From Phaeoceros laevis (Eukaryota; Anthocerotophyta; Anthocerotopsida; Notothyladales), in contig JBNGIQ010009368.1 of the NCBI GenBank assembly GCA_049999765.1, positions 1 through 41,594 of the forward strand: DNA of 41,594 nt, given 5' to 3'. Below, in pieces: positions 10,614-22,100 of the stretch. The notes below the pieces were generated by a model. The model did no database searches. It was not told the origin of the DNA and saw only the letters and a list, made by a program, of their open reading frames with translations. The translations under genes were made by a program, and so were the position numbers. Every line of letters starts with the position of its first letter. The first letter of the stretch is position 1.

Positions 10614-13600
10614 ATGGGCACTAGTTTGGATACTATCGACGAGCCTCTGTACCCTATTGCTATCCTGATTGACGAGTTGAAGAACGATGACCTTCAGTTG
10701 CGGCTGAATTCCATTCGACGCCTTAATGTCATAGCTCGTGCACTTGGGGAGGAGCGCACGCGCAAGGAGCTTATTCCCTTTCTCAGCGAGGACAATGATG
10801 ATGATGATGAGGTGCTGCTTGCTATGGCAGAAGAGCTAGGGTCCTTCACACCTCATGTGGGTGGAGTGGACCATGCTCATGTCTTGCTGCCTCCTTTGGA
10901 GACTTTGTGCACGGTGGAGGAGACAGTTGTGAGGGAAAAAGCTGTTGAATCCTTGTGCAAGATTGGGTCGCAAATGAGAGAACGTGATTTGCAAGACTGG
11001 TTTATACCCCTAGTGAAGGTACTCATAGGACCCGGTGGCTGCTCATGTTGATCCATGCCAAGCACATCGTGTGTGACAACAGGCTTTGCAGTGTAGTACA
11101 GGAAATGTCCACTAGCGTAATTATCAGCATGTTCTCATGTGGGCGGAAGCAATAGCGAGGGTTTTTACTAATTTCTCCCTACGGATGTGCAGAGACTTGG
11201 TGACGGGGAATGGTTCACAGCACGTGTTTCTGCATGTGGGCTGTTCCACGTTGCGTATCCAAGTGCTCCAGATCTTGTCAGGGCTGAATTACGATCTGTT
11301 TACAACCAGCTCTGCCATGATGATACACCCATGGTTAGACGAGCTGCAGCATCAAATTTGGGGAAATTTGCAGCAACTGTGGAACCGGCCCATCTCAAAA
11401 CAGATGTGATCACTTTCTTTAGAGACCTCACTCTTGATGGTAATACTTTTACTGTTGCACGCAAAACCAGAAGACATGGATATGTCGCTTATGCTGTTGT
11501 AAGGATCTAATCTCAGGACACTTTGCACCGGTTTCTGTAGAACAAGATTCTGTGAGACTACTGGCGGTTGAAGGTTGTGCAAATCTGGGCAGGTTACTTG
11601 AGCCTCAGGACTGTATCTCGCACATTCTGCCGATAATACTAAGCTTTTCACAGGTGGATTCTGCACCCTAGCTTTGAATGTCTGGTTACATTTCGTGCAC
11701 AGTTGGTGCCACTCAATATCCAGTGGTTTTCTGAGGTGGGGTCTTGTATCCAGGATAAGTCGTGGCGAGTACGCTACATGGTAGCTAATCAGCTGTATGA
11801 GTTGTCCGAAGCAGTTGGCTCAGAGCCGACCAGGTACTTCCTTCACTGTTGCTAGATCTTTCTTACCACTCGGGTGACGAAGCAGAATGGAAGCTGAGCT
11901 CAAATGCCATTGATTTTGTGGCAAAGAACGGACCTGGTTCCAGCATATGTGCGACTGCTGCGGGACAGTGAGGCAGAGGTTAGAATTGCAGCTGCTGGAA
12001 AAGTCACCAAGTTTTGCAAAATCATCAAACCTGAGCAAGCTATACAACAAGTGCTTCCATGTGTTAAGGTTAGTGAATGAAAACGCTTTGAGGAGTTCCT
12101 CTAGGGGTGCTTTCTTTCTGTGGGCTAGACAAGGATTGCTCTGTTTGACGATCTCCAATTTGAGCAACAGGATCTGTCGTTGGACACATCCCAACATGTC
12201 CGTTCTGCCCTGGCATCAGTCATCATGGGGATGGCGCCAGTTCTAGGAAAGGTGAGTTGGATGTGTTCATGGCAGCCTCTGTAGATCACTTAGAATTTGG
12301 GAACCGTGGCTGACGACATGTCCAAGCACAGTATACTGCCTTAACCTTAGTGCTTGTCAGGTAGAATTTCATGAACTCCTTGGCTTCCATGTACGTGTGA
12401 TGCAGGAGGCTACCATTGACCAGCTTCTTCCTATCTTCCTTGCTTTGCTGAAAGACGAGTTCCCAGATGTTCGGTTGAATATCATAAGCAAGCTTGATCA
12501 AGTCAATCAGGCAAGGGCCCCATGTCATTTAAAGCCAATATCATGAGTTGGGGCTATTCTGGTTGTTGCGATCTTTAGAGTATCATTGTAAACACAGCTA
12601 AAAACTTGCTCTCCATGTGCAGGTGATAGGTATAGATTTGCTGTCACAGTCTCTTCTTCCTGCAATTGTAGAACTTGCAGAAGATAGGCATTGGCGTGTT
12701 CGCCTTGCAATTATTGAGTATATACCCCTTCTAGCCAGTCAGTTGGGGGTAGAGTTCTTTGACAACAAGTTGGGATCCTTGTGCATGCTTTGGCTGGGAG
12801 ATCAGGTCCAACTTCTATTAACCCTTCTGTTACCGTGCTAGTCGCAACTCACTGGTCTTGTGTTACTATTTTCAGCCTGTAGTCACATGGCATTGTCATG
12901 ATGATGATGTCATTGTCATGATGAACCCCCAAGAGCATAATACCAGGGGCGATTGATGCCATATCATGCAGGTACATTCAATAAGAGAAGCTGCTGCCAA
13001 TAATCTGAAGCGCCTTTCTGAGGAATTTGGTCGAGAGTGGGCTGCGCAAAATATAATCCCACAAGTACTTACCTCCTTGCCATTGATTCGCTGCTCCTTT
13101 CTGGGTGGTTCTCCCGCATCTGATTTGGCAAATTTGCAGGTGTTGGACATGATTCAGAATCATCACTACCTTTACAGGATGACTGTCCTGTATGCAATTT
13201 CTTTGCTGGCACCTGTGGTCGGTGTTGAATTTTTCTGCACGACAATGCTGCCTGTAGTTATCAATGCAGCCAAAGACAGGTATTTTGGTCGTTCTTTGTG
13301 TTGCCTTGCCGTGGTATTACTGTGGACCTTGGTCTTTAAAATATCATTCCGATGAGCAACAGAATTCTTGATAACTTGTGAGTGATTGTGCCAGGGTTCC
13401 GAATATAAGGTTCAATGTTGCTAAGATCTTGCAATCTCTGATTGCAATTGTGGACGTTTCGGTACAGCTTTGTCCTCAGTCATCTTTACCACCTGGGTTA
13501 TGCACATGCTTAGATAGCAGGTTCTGGATCGATCTTACTTGTATCATGCCGGTGTTGCGTAGATTGCCAACAGTAAGGTGGGATCTGTGTGCACAGGTGG

Positions 13601-13716
13601 TGGAAAGAACATTCAGGCCATGCTTGTTGGAGCTTGCCGATGATAGAGATGTGGACGTTAGATATTTTGCTTCCCAGGCCCTTCAAGTCTACGAACAACT
13701 GATAACGTCTGCATGA
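10614..13716 (+). CDS. PP2AA: PP2A 65-kDa scaffold/regulatory subunit A (HEAT repeats)
   Basis: Twelve exons join in frame: 10614-11018, 11193-11439, 11541-11653, 11754-11833, 11927-12068, 12171-12251, 12406-12510, 12623-12805, 12972-13064, 13140-13279, 13395-13461 and 13597-13716. The product is 591 aa, close to the usual 587-589. Family landmarks follow in order: [144 protein letters not shown] and [13 protein letters not shown]. These are the stacked HEAT repeats on which the catalytic C and variable B subunits assemble; the protein acts in cytosol and nucleus. Intron 7 (12511-12622) uses a GC donor (CAG|GCAAGG). No stop or frameshift was found, so the gene looks functional. Confidence 0.97.
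12511..12622 (+). other. GC-AG intron in the PP2A-A gene
   Basis: Splicing between ...DQVNQ and VIGID requires the donor CAG|GCAAGG at 12510/12511 and the acceptor GCAG|GTGATAGG at 12622/12623. No GT donor preserves the highly conserved junction. The donor matches the usual GC-AG consensus. Confidence 0.85.
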
Positions 13717-14094
13717 CAGGGTCTTGAAATTCGTCCTTCTAATTCGTAAGAAACCGGGTGATTGCCACCCAGGTTTGTACCATGATTCCATGAAGCTGGG
13801 TATACCCAGACAAGGCTTAGTATGGCTTCACTAGGTCTCAACAGCGGCTGCCGCATAATACAGGCGTGCAGCTTCCTGTCCAAACTTTTTAGGTGTACAA
13901 CTTGTCAGGGGGCCATTATAGAGCCAATGTATTGCTATCTTTACGCACCCGGCCCGCGCCTCTGATCCTGGCTCCCCCTGTTTCCACGGCTGGCCGGTTC
14001 GCCGCCCGTCCGTCACTCCGTCCACGGCCATATCCGGTGTACATATTCGGTAGCCCTATCACGAAGAGAGAGATGTCGTTACTTATAGTCTCTT
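13717..14094. other. Sequence between PP2A-A stop and gypsy fragment
   Basis: This is the expected 3' UTR of the PP2A-A gene followed by probable transposon-derived DNA. I find no RNase H or integrase continuation of the neighbouring gypsy copy, which seems to break off near 14090. Confidence 0.4.
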
Positions 14095-15560
14095 CTATAG
14101 TTTCATGCTCTTTCTTGAATGGGATCGTGGGCTGCTCTTTCTCGTATGGGAGCCTGGGCGCGGGCCGGGTACTGTTGTAAAACGACCAACTGCATAATCA
14201 GAGGCATCCGCTGCAATAAAAAAAGGAAAACGCGAATCTGGGTAGATAAGAACTGGTGCCGAGGTCAATGCGTGCTTGAGTGCTGTGAATGCCTGCTCCT
14301 GGTCTGGTCCCGATGTCCGGTCCTTGGAATGCTGTAATAAACTCGTAAGTGGTGTGGCAATCCTTGCGAATCTAGAAACAAACTTGCGGTAGTAGGATGT
14401 CAGCCCTAAAAAAGATTGCACGTCAGATACTTGTTGAGGACGAGGCCACTGTTGCACTATCTCTATTTTCTTAAGATCAACCCTGATGCCTTGTGCATCA
14501 ACTATGTGTCGTAAGTATTTTAGGCTAGGCATGAGGAAATCACATTTGTTGGTCTGCGCATAGAGCTGGCCAGTTTGCAGTCGTTGCAGCACCTGTCGCA
14601 GCTTTGTATAGTGTTCCTCTTCAGTCCGACTGTATACTAAGAGGTCATCTAGATAAATTAACACACCTTAGCCAATGAGATCACTGAAGGTATCATTCAT
14701 TAGTGACTGAAATGTAGCGGGTGCGTTGGTCACGCCAAAGCTCATGACCAACCACTCAAAGTATCCGTACCATGTATTAAAAGCTATCTTTTCGATGTCC
14801 TCCTCCTTGACATGCACTTGATGATACCCTGCTACCAAGTCCAATTTGGAAAAGTACTTAGCCCATGCCAAACTCTCTAGCAACTCATCTATCATGGGAA
14901 GGGGAAAGCTATTTTTCTTCGTGATGTTGTTGAGCCCCCTATAATCAATGCACATACGCAAGCCTCCATTTTTCTTTTTAGTGAACAAAATGGGAACACC
15001 ATATGGAGAGCGGGACGGTCTGATGTAACCTTTCTCAAGAAGCCGTTGAATTTGTATCTTGGCCTGTAGCAACTCTGCTGGGGACAGCTTGTAGACTGGT
15101 CTGTAGGGCGGCTTATGTTGTCCGGGCAGCAACTCGATGCTGTGGTCACATGCTCTGGAGGGAGGGAGCCCTGCTGGCAGTCCATCGACTAGCACATCGC
15201 TATACTCCTGCAATATCTGACGCAGCTTGGGGTCAGAAGTAGAGCAAGAAGGCTGTTCCTTTTTGCCTTTTTCTCTAATCATGAGCAGCAAGAATTCGGT
15301 CACCTTCTTTCTCAAGTCACGATGTATTGCTCTTGCACTCACCTGATGGACTTGCGCAGCTGCAGGCTGACCTACCCTACATGGCCTGCCCCTTTTATGA
15401 TTACCTGACACTTGCCCAGCTGCAGCATTAGCTTCCGTGTTTTCCAGGTCACTGCAGGTTCATGGAATTCCAACCATGGCATGCCCAATATGACGTCGTA
15501 GCTGCTGTCCAAGGTGGTGGCCACAAAATCCAAATGCTCACGGTGTTCCCCTATGCGCAT
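14095..15560 (-). pseudogene. Ty3/gypsy protease-RT-RNase H fragment, broken
   Basis: On the minus strand the order is: protease tail (YDVILGMPWLE, from 15560), an RT start (CDHSIELLPG, YRPVYKLSP), RT core (GLRMCIDYRGLNNITKKN, YHQVHVKEEDIEKIAF, YLDDLLVYS), the RT connection (VSDVQSFLGLTSYYRKFVSRFA) and the beginning of RNase H (AADASDYAVG). It is disabled by a frameshift near 15372-15411 between protease and RT. A TAA at about 14665-14667 lies where the related copy at 37-39.7 kb has Gln (D-L-I-G-Q-G). A frame loss just after DASDYAVG ends it. Integrase is absent. It belongs to the chromovirus-like gypsy type seen at the right of the window. Confidence 0.92.
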
Positions 15561-16660
15561 ATTTAGTCATCGTGTAAGTCGTCGCGTCGTTTCCAGGTGT
15601 GTGTTTGCATTTCATACATACATACAGCTTGCCTTTTGTCATCTGACATAGGACAGCTGTGACATTGCCTTGTCAAGGGACCTGCCTTGGACCAGGAATT
15701 TCGACTTGTGACAAGTACAGAGACAGGTCGGGATTCTTGTAATGCCCGCATGACATTTTCAAGAGACAATAACTCGGTTGCTTGTTTAGGTCAGGACAAC
15801 AATAATGTACCAACAAGCACATTGTGACGCAAAGTATGTTTGACCATGTCTTGGTCTTCACAGAATTTTATTTTGCCAGATTTTTTGATGATGATAATAT
15901 CAGTCAGACATTTGGCCAGTCGGGCTTTGCTCCGCATGTAATTATACCAGTCTGGTATGCGATTCTGGTGCCCGGTCTGGGCAGTAGATGTGTTTCCTTG
16001 ACCGAAAATCGTAACTAGACCTTTTTTTGACTTCTATATGATAACTACTCGTACAAGTTTTTTCTTTGCACGCAGGCAGATAGACGTATTGCGTATCACA
16101 CGACATGGACACTTTCACAACTTGTGTCAAAGCCTTCGGATGTCTTCAGAACTTGTAACAAGGCAGGTGGACAAAACAGATGAGTACCCGTTTCACAGTA
16201 CGCATGTAACAGCAAAAACGAGTATGTGACTGACTACTTGTAGGCAGCAAAGCAATCTCAGAATTCATACCCATCAAATGCAACTTGACATAATGTTCTG
16301 CTAAAAATTTCTCTAGCAGGATAACTGCTAGCAATTATCTAGTTTTGCCAAGGAGGGTGTAGACAGTAAACCAACCGCCGACACACCACCAACAGAGTCA
16401 CGATGGGCACATGGGGTGAGCCATGCCTCCCCCACTCCTCATCAGTACCAAGTGAGCTCATCGAAAGGGTTTCTGGAAGTACTCTTGGTAAACCCTCCCC
16501 AAGCGTGACCTGTGGAAAGTCTCTAACACTCCTTTTGAATGCATAAAAATGTTACTAGCTACGGTCCTACTTCTTTGCCAAGCATATCTCAAAATTGACG
16601 CACCAAACTTGACATTTAGCAGGAAACCAACAGCAAGGGTACGTGACAAAACAGATCATA
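15561..16660 (-). other. Decayed internal region upstream of the gypsy fragment
   Basis: Position and orientation would suit a gag region between the primer site at 16661-16672 and the protease fragment, but no capsid or zinc-knuckle motif survives. It includes a stretch (about 16395-16500) that recurs inverted at about 33860-33945. Whether it belongs to the same element as the pol fragment is uncertain. Confidence 0.35.
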
Positions 16661-16672
16661 GCTTTGATACCA
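16661..16672 (-). other. Primer binding site for initiator tRNA-Met
   Basis: On the minus strand the sequence reads TGGTATCAAAGC, one mismatch from the TGGTATCAGAGC site complementary to the 3' end of plant initiator tRNA-Met. It lies just downstream (minus direction) of an LTR-like block with a TATA box. Confidence 0.5.
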
Positions 16673-16677
16673 CCTCC

Positions 16678-17931
16678 TGCGATTGCTGGGACATTCTCGC
16701 TGTCCTAATCTTCTCAACAACTCCACTTGTAATGTCAAACTGTGCAAAGCTTTGTGGCAGGGACGTGGGCAAAGATGTGGCAGGATTGAGGAGCTGGCAA
16801 GTATTAGGGAGCTGGATATGTATTAGGACGGCACAGCTGGACCAGGAGCAGATCAATGCGCTAGTGAAGGAGCAAGTCAGGGACCTTGACGGAAAAAACA
16901 GAGGCATGTCAGTGAGTAACAAAGGAAGGACAGTGAGTAAGGAACCAAAATGTTATAGGCAAAAGACTGGTGGGCACAGATGTTGTTGAACAGAAAGCTG
17001 GAAAGCAGAATTGTCACAGGGCTGGGGGGCTGGGTAGCAAACCCAACAAACCTTTCTCAAGAGCTCAGAAAGCAAAGGGCAGGCTCAAAAGAGGGCACAA
17101 AGGCAGCTCAGCAGTAGGCCAAATAGGAGAAGAAGATGTTGGGAGGAGGACCTGAGGGAGAGCAACTTAGGCGGGAATGTGAGAAAACTTGAAAGCATAG
17201 TGAGTTAGGAACCTGAAAGCTTGCTTCTTATATAGGCCTGATGCGCAAGACGACCATAAATGCATTGTGGTCAAGATTAGCAAATGGGATCGGGAAAAGA
17301 CCGACTTGTTAGTTTACTGACTAAACAATGACCCTGCCAACATTTGGTAGTGATGTGGCCAAGTTGGATCTGTCCGACTGTCTTGCTGGTTACTGTAAGC
17401 TTTAAAATGCTGTATAATTGTACCATGTAGCCGCCAAATACTTGTGGATGGCTGCTACTCAGAGATATTCTGTGTGAGGCACAAAACAATCATGAATCAT
17501 GCGTTTAGAAAAAGGTCTTCGTCATGATTACTTTACTCATCAAGTTGCGATGTGAAACCAGTACTTGGCATTTTTTACCCATACAAAACGAATTAGGCTG
17601 TCACCCGTCTGGCCAGATCCTTACTGTTAAGTTTTCAAAGCCCCTACTGCGTAGAAAAAACACCCAGTTTCGTGTTTACTTCAAAAATTTTTTAAACATC
17701 ACTTGATGATGCAAAGCCAACATGTGGTATGTCTTACCTCTACATTGTGATTACAAGGCACGCTGTGACCAATCTGGTGCATTAGCATAAGTACCAAATC
17801 TTTGTAACATCCCAAATATGGATTTGTCATCCGCAAATCATGCAACACACAAAACACATCGAAAGCACACACATACATATTGCAAACGCAGTATGTGTGT
17901 GTGTGTGTGTGGTTATTTGAGGAGGTTAACA
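16678..17931 (-). mobile_element. Putative LTR (5' LTR of a minus-strand retrotransposon)
   Basis: The block begins TGTTAACCTCC on the minus strand at 17931 and could end CA at about 16678, five bases before the primer site. A clean core promoter, GCCTATATAAG, sits inside at about 17227-17237. A CA/GT microsatellite lies near the start (17893-17911). The 5' end resembles sequence at 34546-34570 on the plus strand. No second LTR copy was found to prove the boundaries, so this is tentative. Confidence 0.4.
17227..17234 (-). promoter_or_regulatory. TATA box in the putative LTR
   Basis: TATATAAG on the minus strand, in the context GGCCTATATAAGAAGC. It is correctly placed in the middle of the LTR-like block, so transcription would run toward the primer site and the gypsy fragment. 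Confidence 0.45.
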
Positions 17932-18012
17932 CGGTTCCATAGATGATCCAGGTGGAAAGTAGAATAAGAAGGGTGCGGTGAAGGGAAAAAAGAAGGTTTC
18001 TGGAAGGGCAAA

Positions 18013-18048
18013 CCCTAGCTTGGCGTTTCGCGAAACACCAAGTTAGGG
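18013..18048. repeat. 36-bp near-perfect palindrome
   Basis: Arms CCCTAGCTTGGCGTTTCG and CGAAACACCAAGTTAGGG pair at 16 of 18 positions without a loop; both mismatches are G-T type differences. This would form a cruciform or hairpin and may be a transposon end or footprint. Confidence 0.7.
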
Positions 18049-18500
18049 TGACGTAACTTGGCCTGCCAGCACAACCCTCGCAGGACTCGACTGTGCACTG
18101 TTAGGGCGGGCGCGGCCATGGCCTGCCTGGCACGTGGCCATGGCGACTCTACAAGGCGCGCGGCCATGATAACCCTGGAGGGGGCGCGGTCATGCCCTTT
18201 AGAGGCGCACGACCACTGTAGGAGCGTGCGTCCAGGGCGCAGGCCTTGTGCCACTTAATCTCTTTAAAGGTTTTTTAAATTAAAAAGTAGTAAAAGCATC
18301 CCACTCAACGTGGAAAATTCACGAAATGTGACGAAACGCTCAGAAACGCACAAAACGTTATAACGTTTCTAGCAAGTAAGACTCATACCTTAGCCGCCTT
18401 TTATTATTATCACTTTCATTGTCTAATTATTTACCCTTTTCCCTCCGCATTGTGGACCCACCAATGTCTAACATGGCTCGCGGCGATTCGGTCTACAAGC

Positions 18501-18545
18501 TTGACTTATCGAGGATTGAGTTATCGAGAATTGACTTATCGAGAA
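18501..18545. repeat. Three 15-bp tandem units
   Basis: TTGACTTATCGAGGA, TTGAGTTATCGAGAA and TTGACTTATCGAGAA follow each other without spacers. Confidence 0.8.
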
Positions 18546-19106
18546 GACAAGTGACTCTTCTCTCTCCATAATTTGGGTGCGGCGCGTGTGAGATATGGCG
18601 CCCACGTTAATTGAGAGTTTCGCGTGTTGGGTTCAAATATGCTTCTTCTCACCAATCAGCGTGAAGCGGCAATGTTTAGGGTCGTAAGTGAAACCCCCCT
18701 TTCACTCTACTTTCCCCTATTTTGCAGCCTATTTTCTTGGCACACTTGCAATGTGCCGTTTACCCAAGCACCTATACTTCGAAATTCCTTTTGGAGGATA
18801 TCAACACATTCAAAGGCACAGCACCAGAACTAGACTGTAGTCTAACGAGGCACATTGTACACCAACCCACACGGGCAGCAACCTTACATTCCCCTACCCG
18901 CACAAACGAGCTCCCTTACAAGTAATTGCGCATCGCCAGAATCAAGCACCTGACAAGTCTTTCGGATGGCATTAGATTTTTTATATAGTTCACCTCCACT
19001 TCCGACCTATCTATTTCTCAGCTTGAGTTCCCCCTTGAATCCGTCAAAATTCTGCCCGGGTTTGCTTCATTAGGAAATCACGCATGGGTCGCAGGGTTCT
19101 ACTTCA

Positions 19107-22100
19107 CTATTTCCTTTCTGCATCCATCGCTTTGTATTTAGGGGGGGGGAGGGGGATTCTGGGGTCGAGGCCAATTTTCTTCAAGAGCCTATGTCTCACT
19201 GAACTGTTGGACTTCGTCAGCTTCTTAATTACTGTTGGTCGAACAGGTGGGGGGTGACTGCAGTCCTTGTGACGTTCGCTTGCTGCATAGATAGACAGGT
19301 TTCGCCATGCTGGTAAGTACGTTTTCAGGGATGTATCACGTTGACGATCATTCTGCACCACATCAGTCAGTTCAAGCGTTCAATAGAAACACATCGTCCT
19401 ACCTTCTTGGCAATCGGTGCAGATGGCGTCATTTCTTTCTTGGACCTTGGGACTCTCCTCTTCGCTAACATGGAAATCCTCATCTAGATCGTCTGGAACT
19501 TCGTCGCCTGGATCGTGCTCCTCGTCGTCATCTTCGAATATTGCATTTGCATGATCCCCCTGCATTTGTCATGTACACAAACTCAGGAGACGGGATAACA
19601 AATAGATGCTGAAACACTACTGTGTAGCACAACTTCTAATTGACCACCCCACAGTTCTGCAAGTTCACAAACATTTTGTCCTCCTCGTAGTGTGCTTAAA
19701 TCTTGAAATCCATCCAGTCGGACAAATATATACTGGAACTTCTACAAGCCCTGAAGTTCCCGTACAGATGCAAAGCTTGACTTCCCCAACATGTGATGAT
19801 CTCACTCCAACTCAAATTGCCGTTTAAATTTATTCCTGATTGATATTTTGACATTATACATACTCGACGAAAACAACACCAAATCCATCACCAGCACTCA
19901 GCATTGTGAAACACTTGTTGGCCATTAGGTTACAAGTCGTTGGCGGAGGACATACAAGGTACCTTCCCACAAACTAAAGGCGCACAATCCCATAAAATAA
20001 TGCCCGACACTCGTACATGTCAATCCATAAGCTAGGAGTCTCTTAAACTTCTGCTAGTGACACCTAACGCTAACAAGGTCCAAAAATTTGTGCACTTTAA
20101 CCTTAGCTGTGGGCGTAGAAAGCAAGGCCAACTCAGAAAATTCGGATGAGGCCCCTTGAGGTATTCCCTGAAAACATACACCCAGTAGGCACAACAAACA
20201 TAAACTCTTTGCAAGAGAAGCGATCATGCTGTTTGCTTTTTGTACCATAATAATTTCCCTACCAAAACAAAGTCCTTCACCATCAACTGAGCTTGTGCTG
20301 ACCCAATTGCTTGTGGATCCAGGCCAGACAAGAATCTTTCAGCCTGGAATTATTAACATCAAGAACTATATTAACTCAGTTCTACTGCACTACTGGAGAA
20401 CTACAAGCGTTAAACCTATTGGTCAGCAACAAGCACATGTACCTGCATATGAATCTCAAGTTCCTGCACTAGTGCCACAGGATCTGGTATTTGCTGAGGT
20501 ACTTCTCCATCTTTTGTCTACATGGGGAAAATGATGAATTTCATGCTGTCTTTCAAACAAGGCAGTAAACACTTCGTAGTTTCCACTCAGGCAAGGAATG
20601 GGTTTCAATTTTGAAACACAAACCAAGTGTAACCACCACTTGAGGGCCTTCAACAAAGCAAAAAGTCCAGCCCTCTCCCACTTGCTCAGTTCTGATGTTT
20701 CATCGCCTTGCTTCACATTCGAATTTCTGAGCAGCTCCAAATATGCTGACGCAGTGTGCCTGCAAATCTAATCTTCCTTTAGCATGTGATAATCCTGCAA
20801 CCCATGCACCTGCCTTAGATATTACGGTACACAACTTGTCCTGAATCTTATCCTGCTATTCTAGCTCTTCAACTTGGGACATCCATAATACGACTTGGGA
20901 GTACATACCACATTAGTTGCTTGTAGAGAGGAAAACGGAACTTCACACGTACTTTCAACCTCTCCTCCATTTGCCACGTGCCCAATAGCTCAAATGTCAA
21001 GAAAAAAACGTAAAATTTCGTGTGTGCACCATTTAAGGTCTCATTTACTTCCCTTTCTTTTGTTTCATGGCTTGGTGCTACCTACGGGGCAAACCAACTT
21101 ACAAAAGAAGTTCAACAGCGACAAAATGAGAGGGATAGAAAGATTGGATATATCTCCAGCTGCAGGGGGAGGTTATAGCCAGTTAGAAAGTTCCCACCAA
21201 TCACAAGCGAGTCTTCAGGAGTGACAACACAATGAGGCCATCCTCCTGGTCTGCAGCACAAGAGGATATGACGTACGCCATCAGTATGATATCTAGGCAC
21301 AACTCGTCCAAAAAGGTTATTAGCGGAACAAATAACTGTAGCGCCTTCAGTCCTATGCTTACAGCAGAAGGGTGTCTCCAGCAGAAAGTTCCAACTTTTG
21401 GCACCCACTACAACGCTCTGCAAAGAACACACTAGCCTGCAGCATCACACCGAGGTCCATAAGCTTCCCTCTCTTCGTATATCATGTTCCTTTGACCAGC
21501 ACCCCCAGGCTTGCATCAACTACCTTCGAATACGAGGTATATAATCACAGGATACATGCCTGCTTATCAGAAGATGACCATTCCTCAAACGCCATAAGAT
21601 TCCCTTTCGTTGGAGGTACTAGTAGGAAAACTTTCCGACCACTGGCACAGCAAAAGCATGTTTGACGGTATATTACAGTTAACAGCCACAAAAATATTTG
21701 CCCTATATGATAAATGGTCGACCGGAAAGAGAGCCCAAACTACCTTAGCACATGATACCAGACAGAAGAACCTCCAAAGTCAATGTGGAAGTCCATGAAG
21801 CAGCCCGCCACACTCATCAGAGCATAAAGCTGGACCTGTGAGAGCAGTCAGTTAATTCGATTTTATCATTTCGAAGTATAGCAAATCAAAGCACAGGTCA
21901 TCTAAAGCCAGGTCACACATGGGATCACCTTGGGAGCTGGAAGTTGAGAGGGTGGCCAAGCTCTGTCTACCAGATCAAGCTCTTTCACCAAGGATGGTGA
22001 GCTCATCTAACCAAGGAAAGCGCCGATATTGAAGTTTGCAGCACAGGAGCAGACATGTTTGCGGCACAGGAGCGGACACGAAAACCACTCTTTGAATAAA

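Larger units (their letters stand above)
17932..19106. other. Intergenic stretch with palindromes and short repeats
   Basis: It holds a 36-bp near-perfect palindrome (18013-18048), degenerate GC-rich repeats with GCGGCCATG cores (about 18105-18200), a 16-bp perfect palindrome AAACGTTATAACGTTT (18353-18368), and three 15-bp tandem units (18501-18545). No coding sequence is recognised. Confidence 0.5.
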
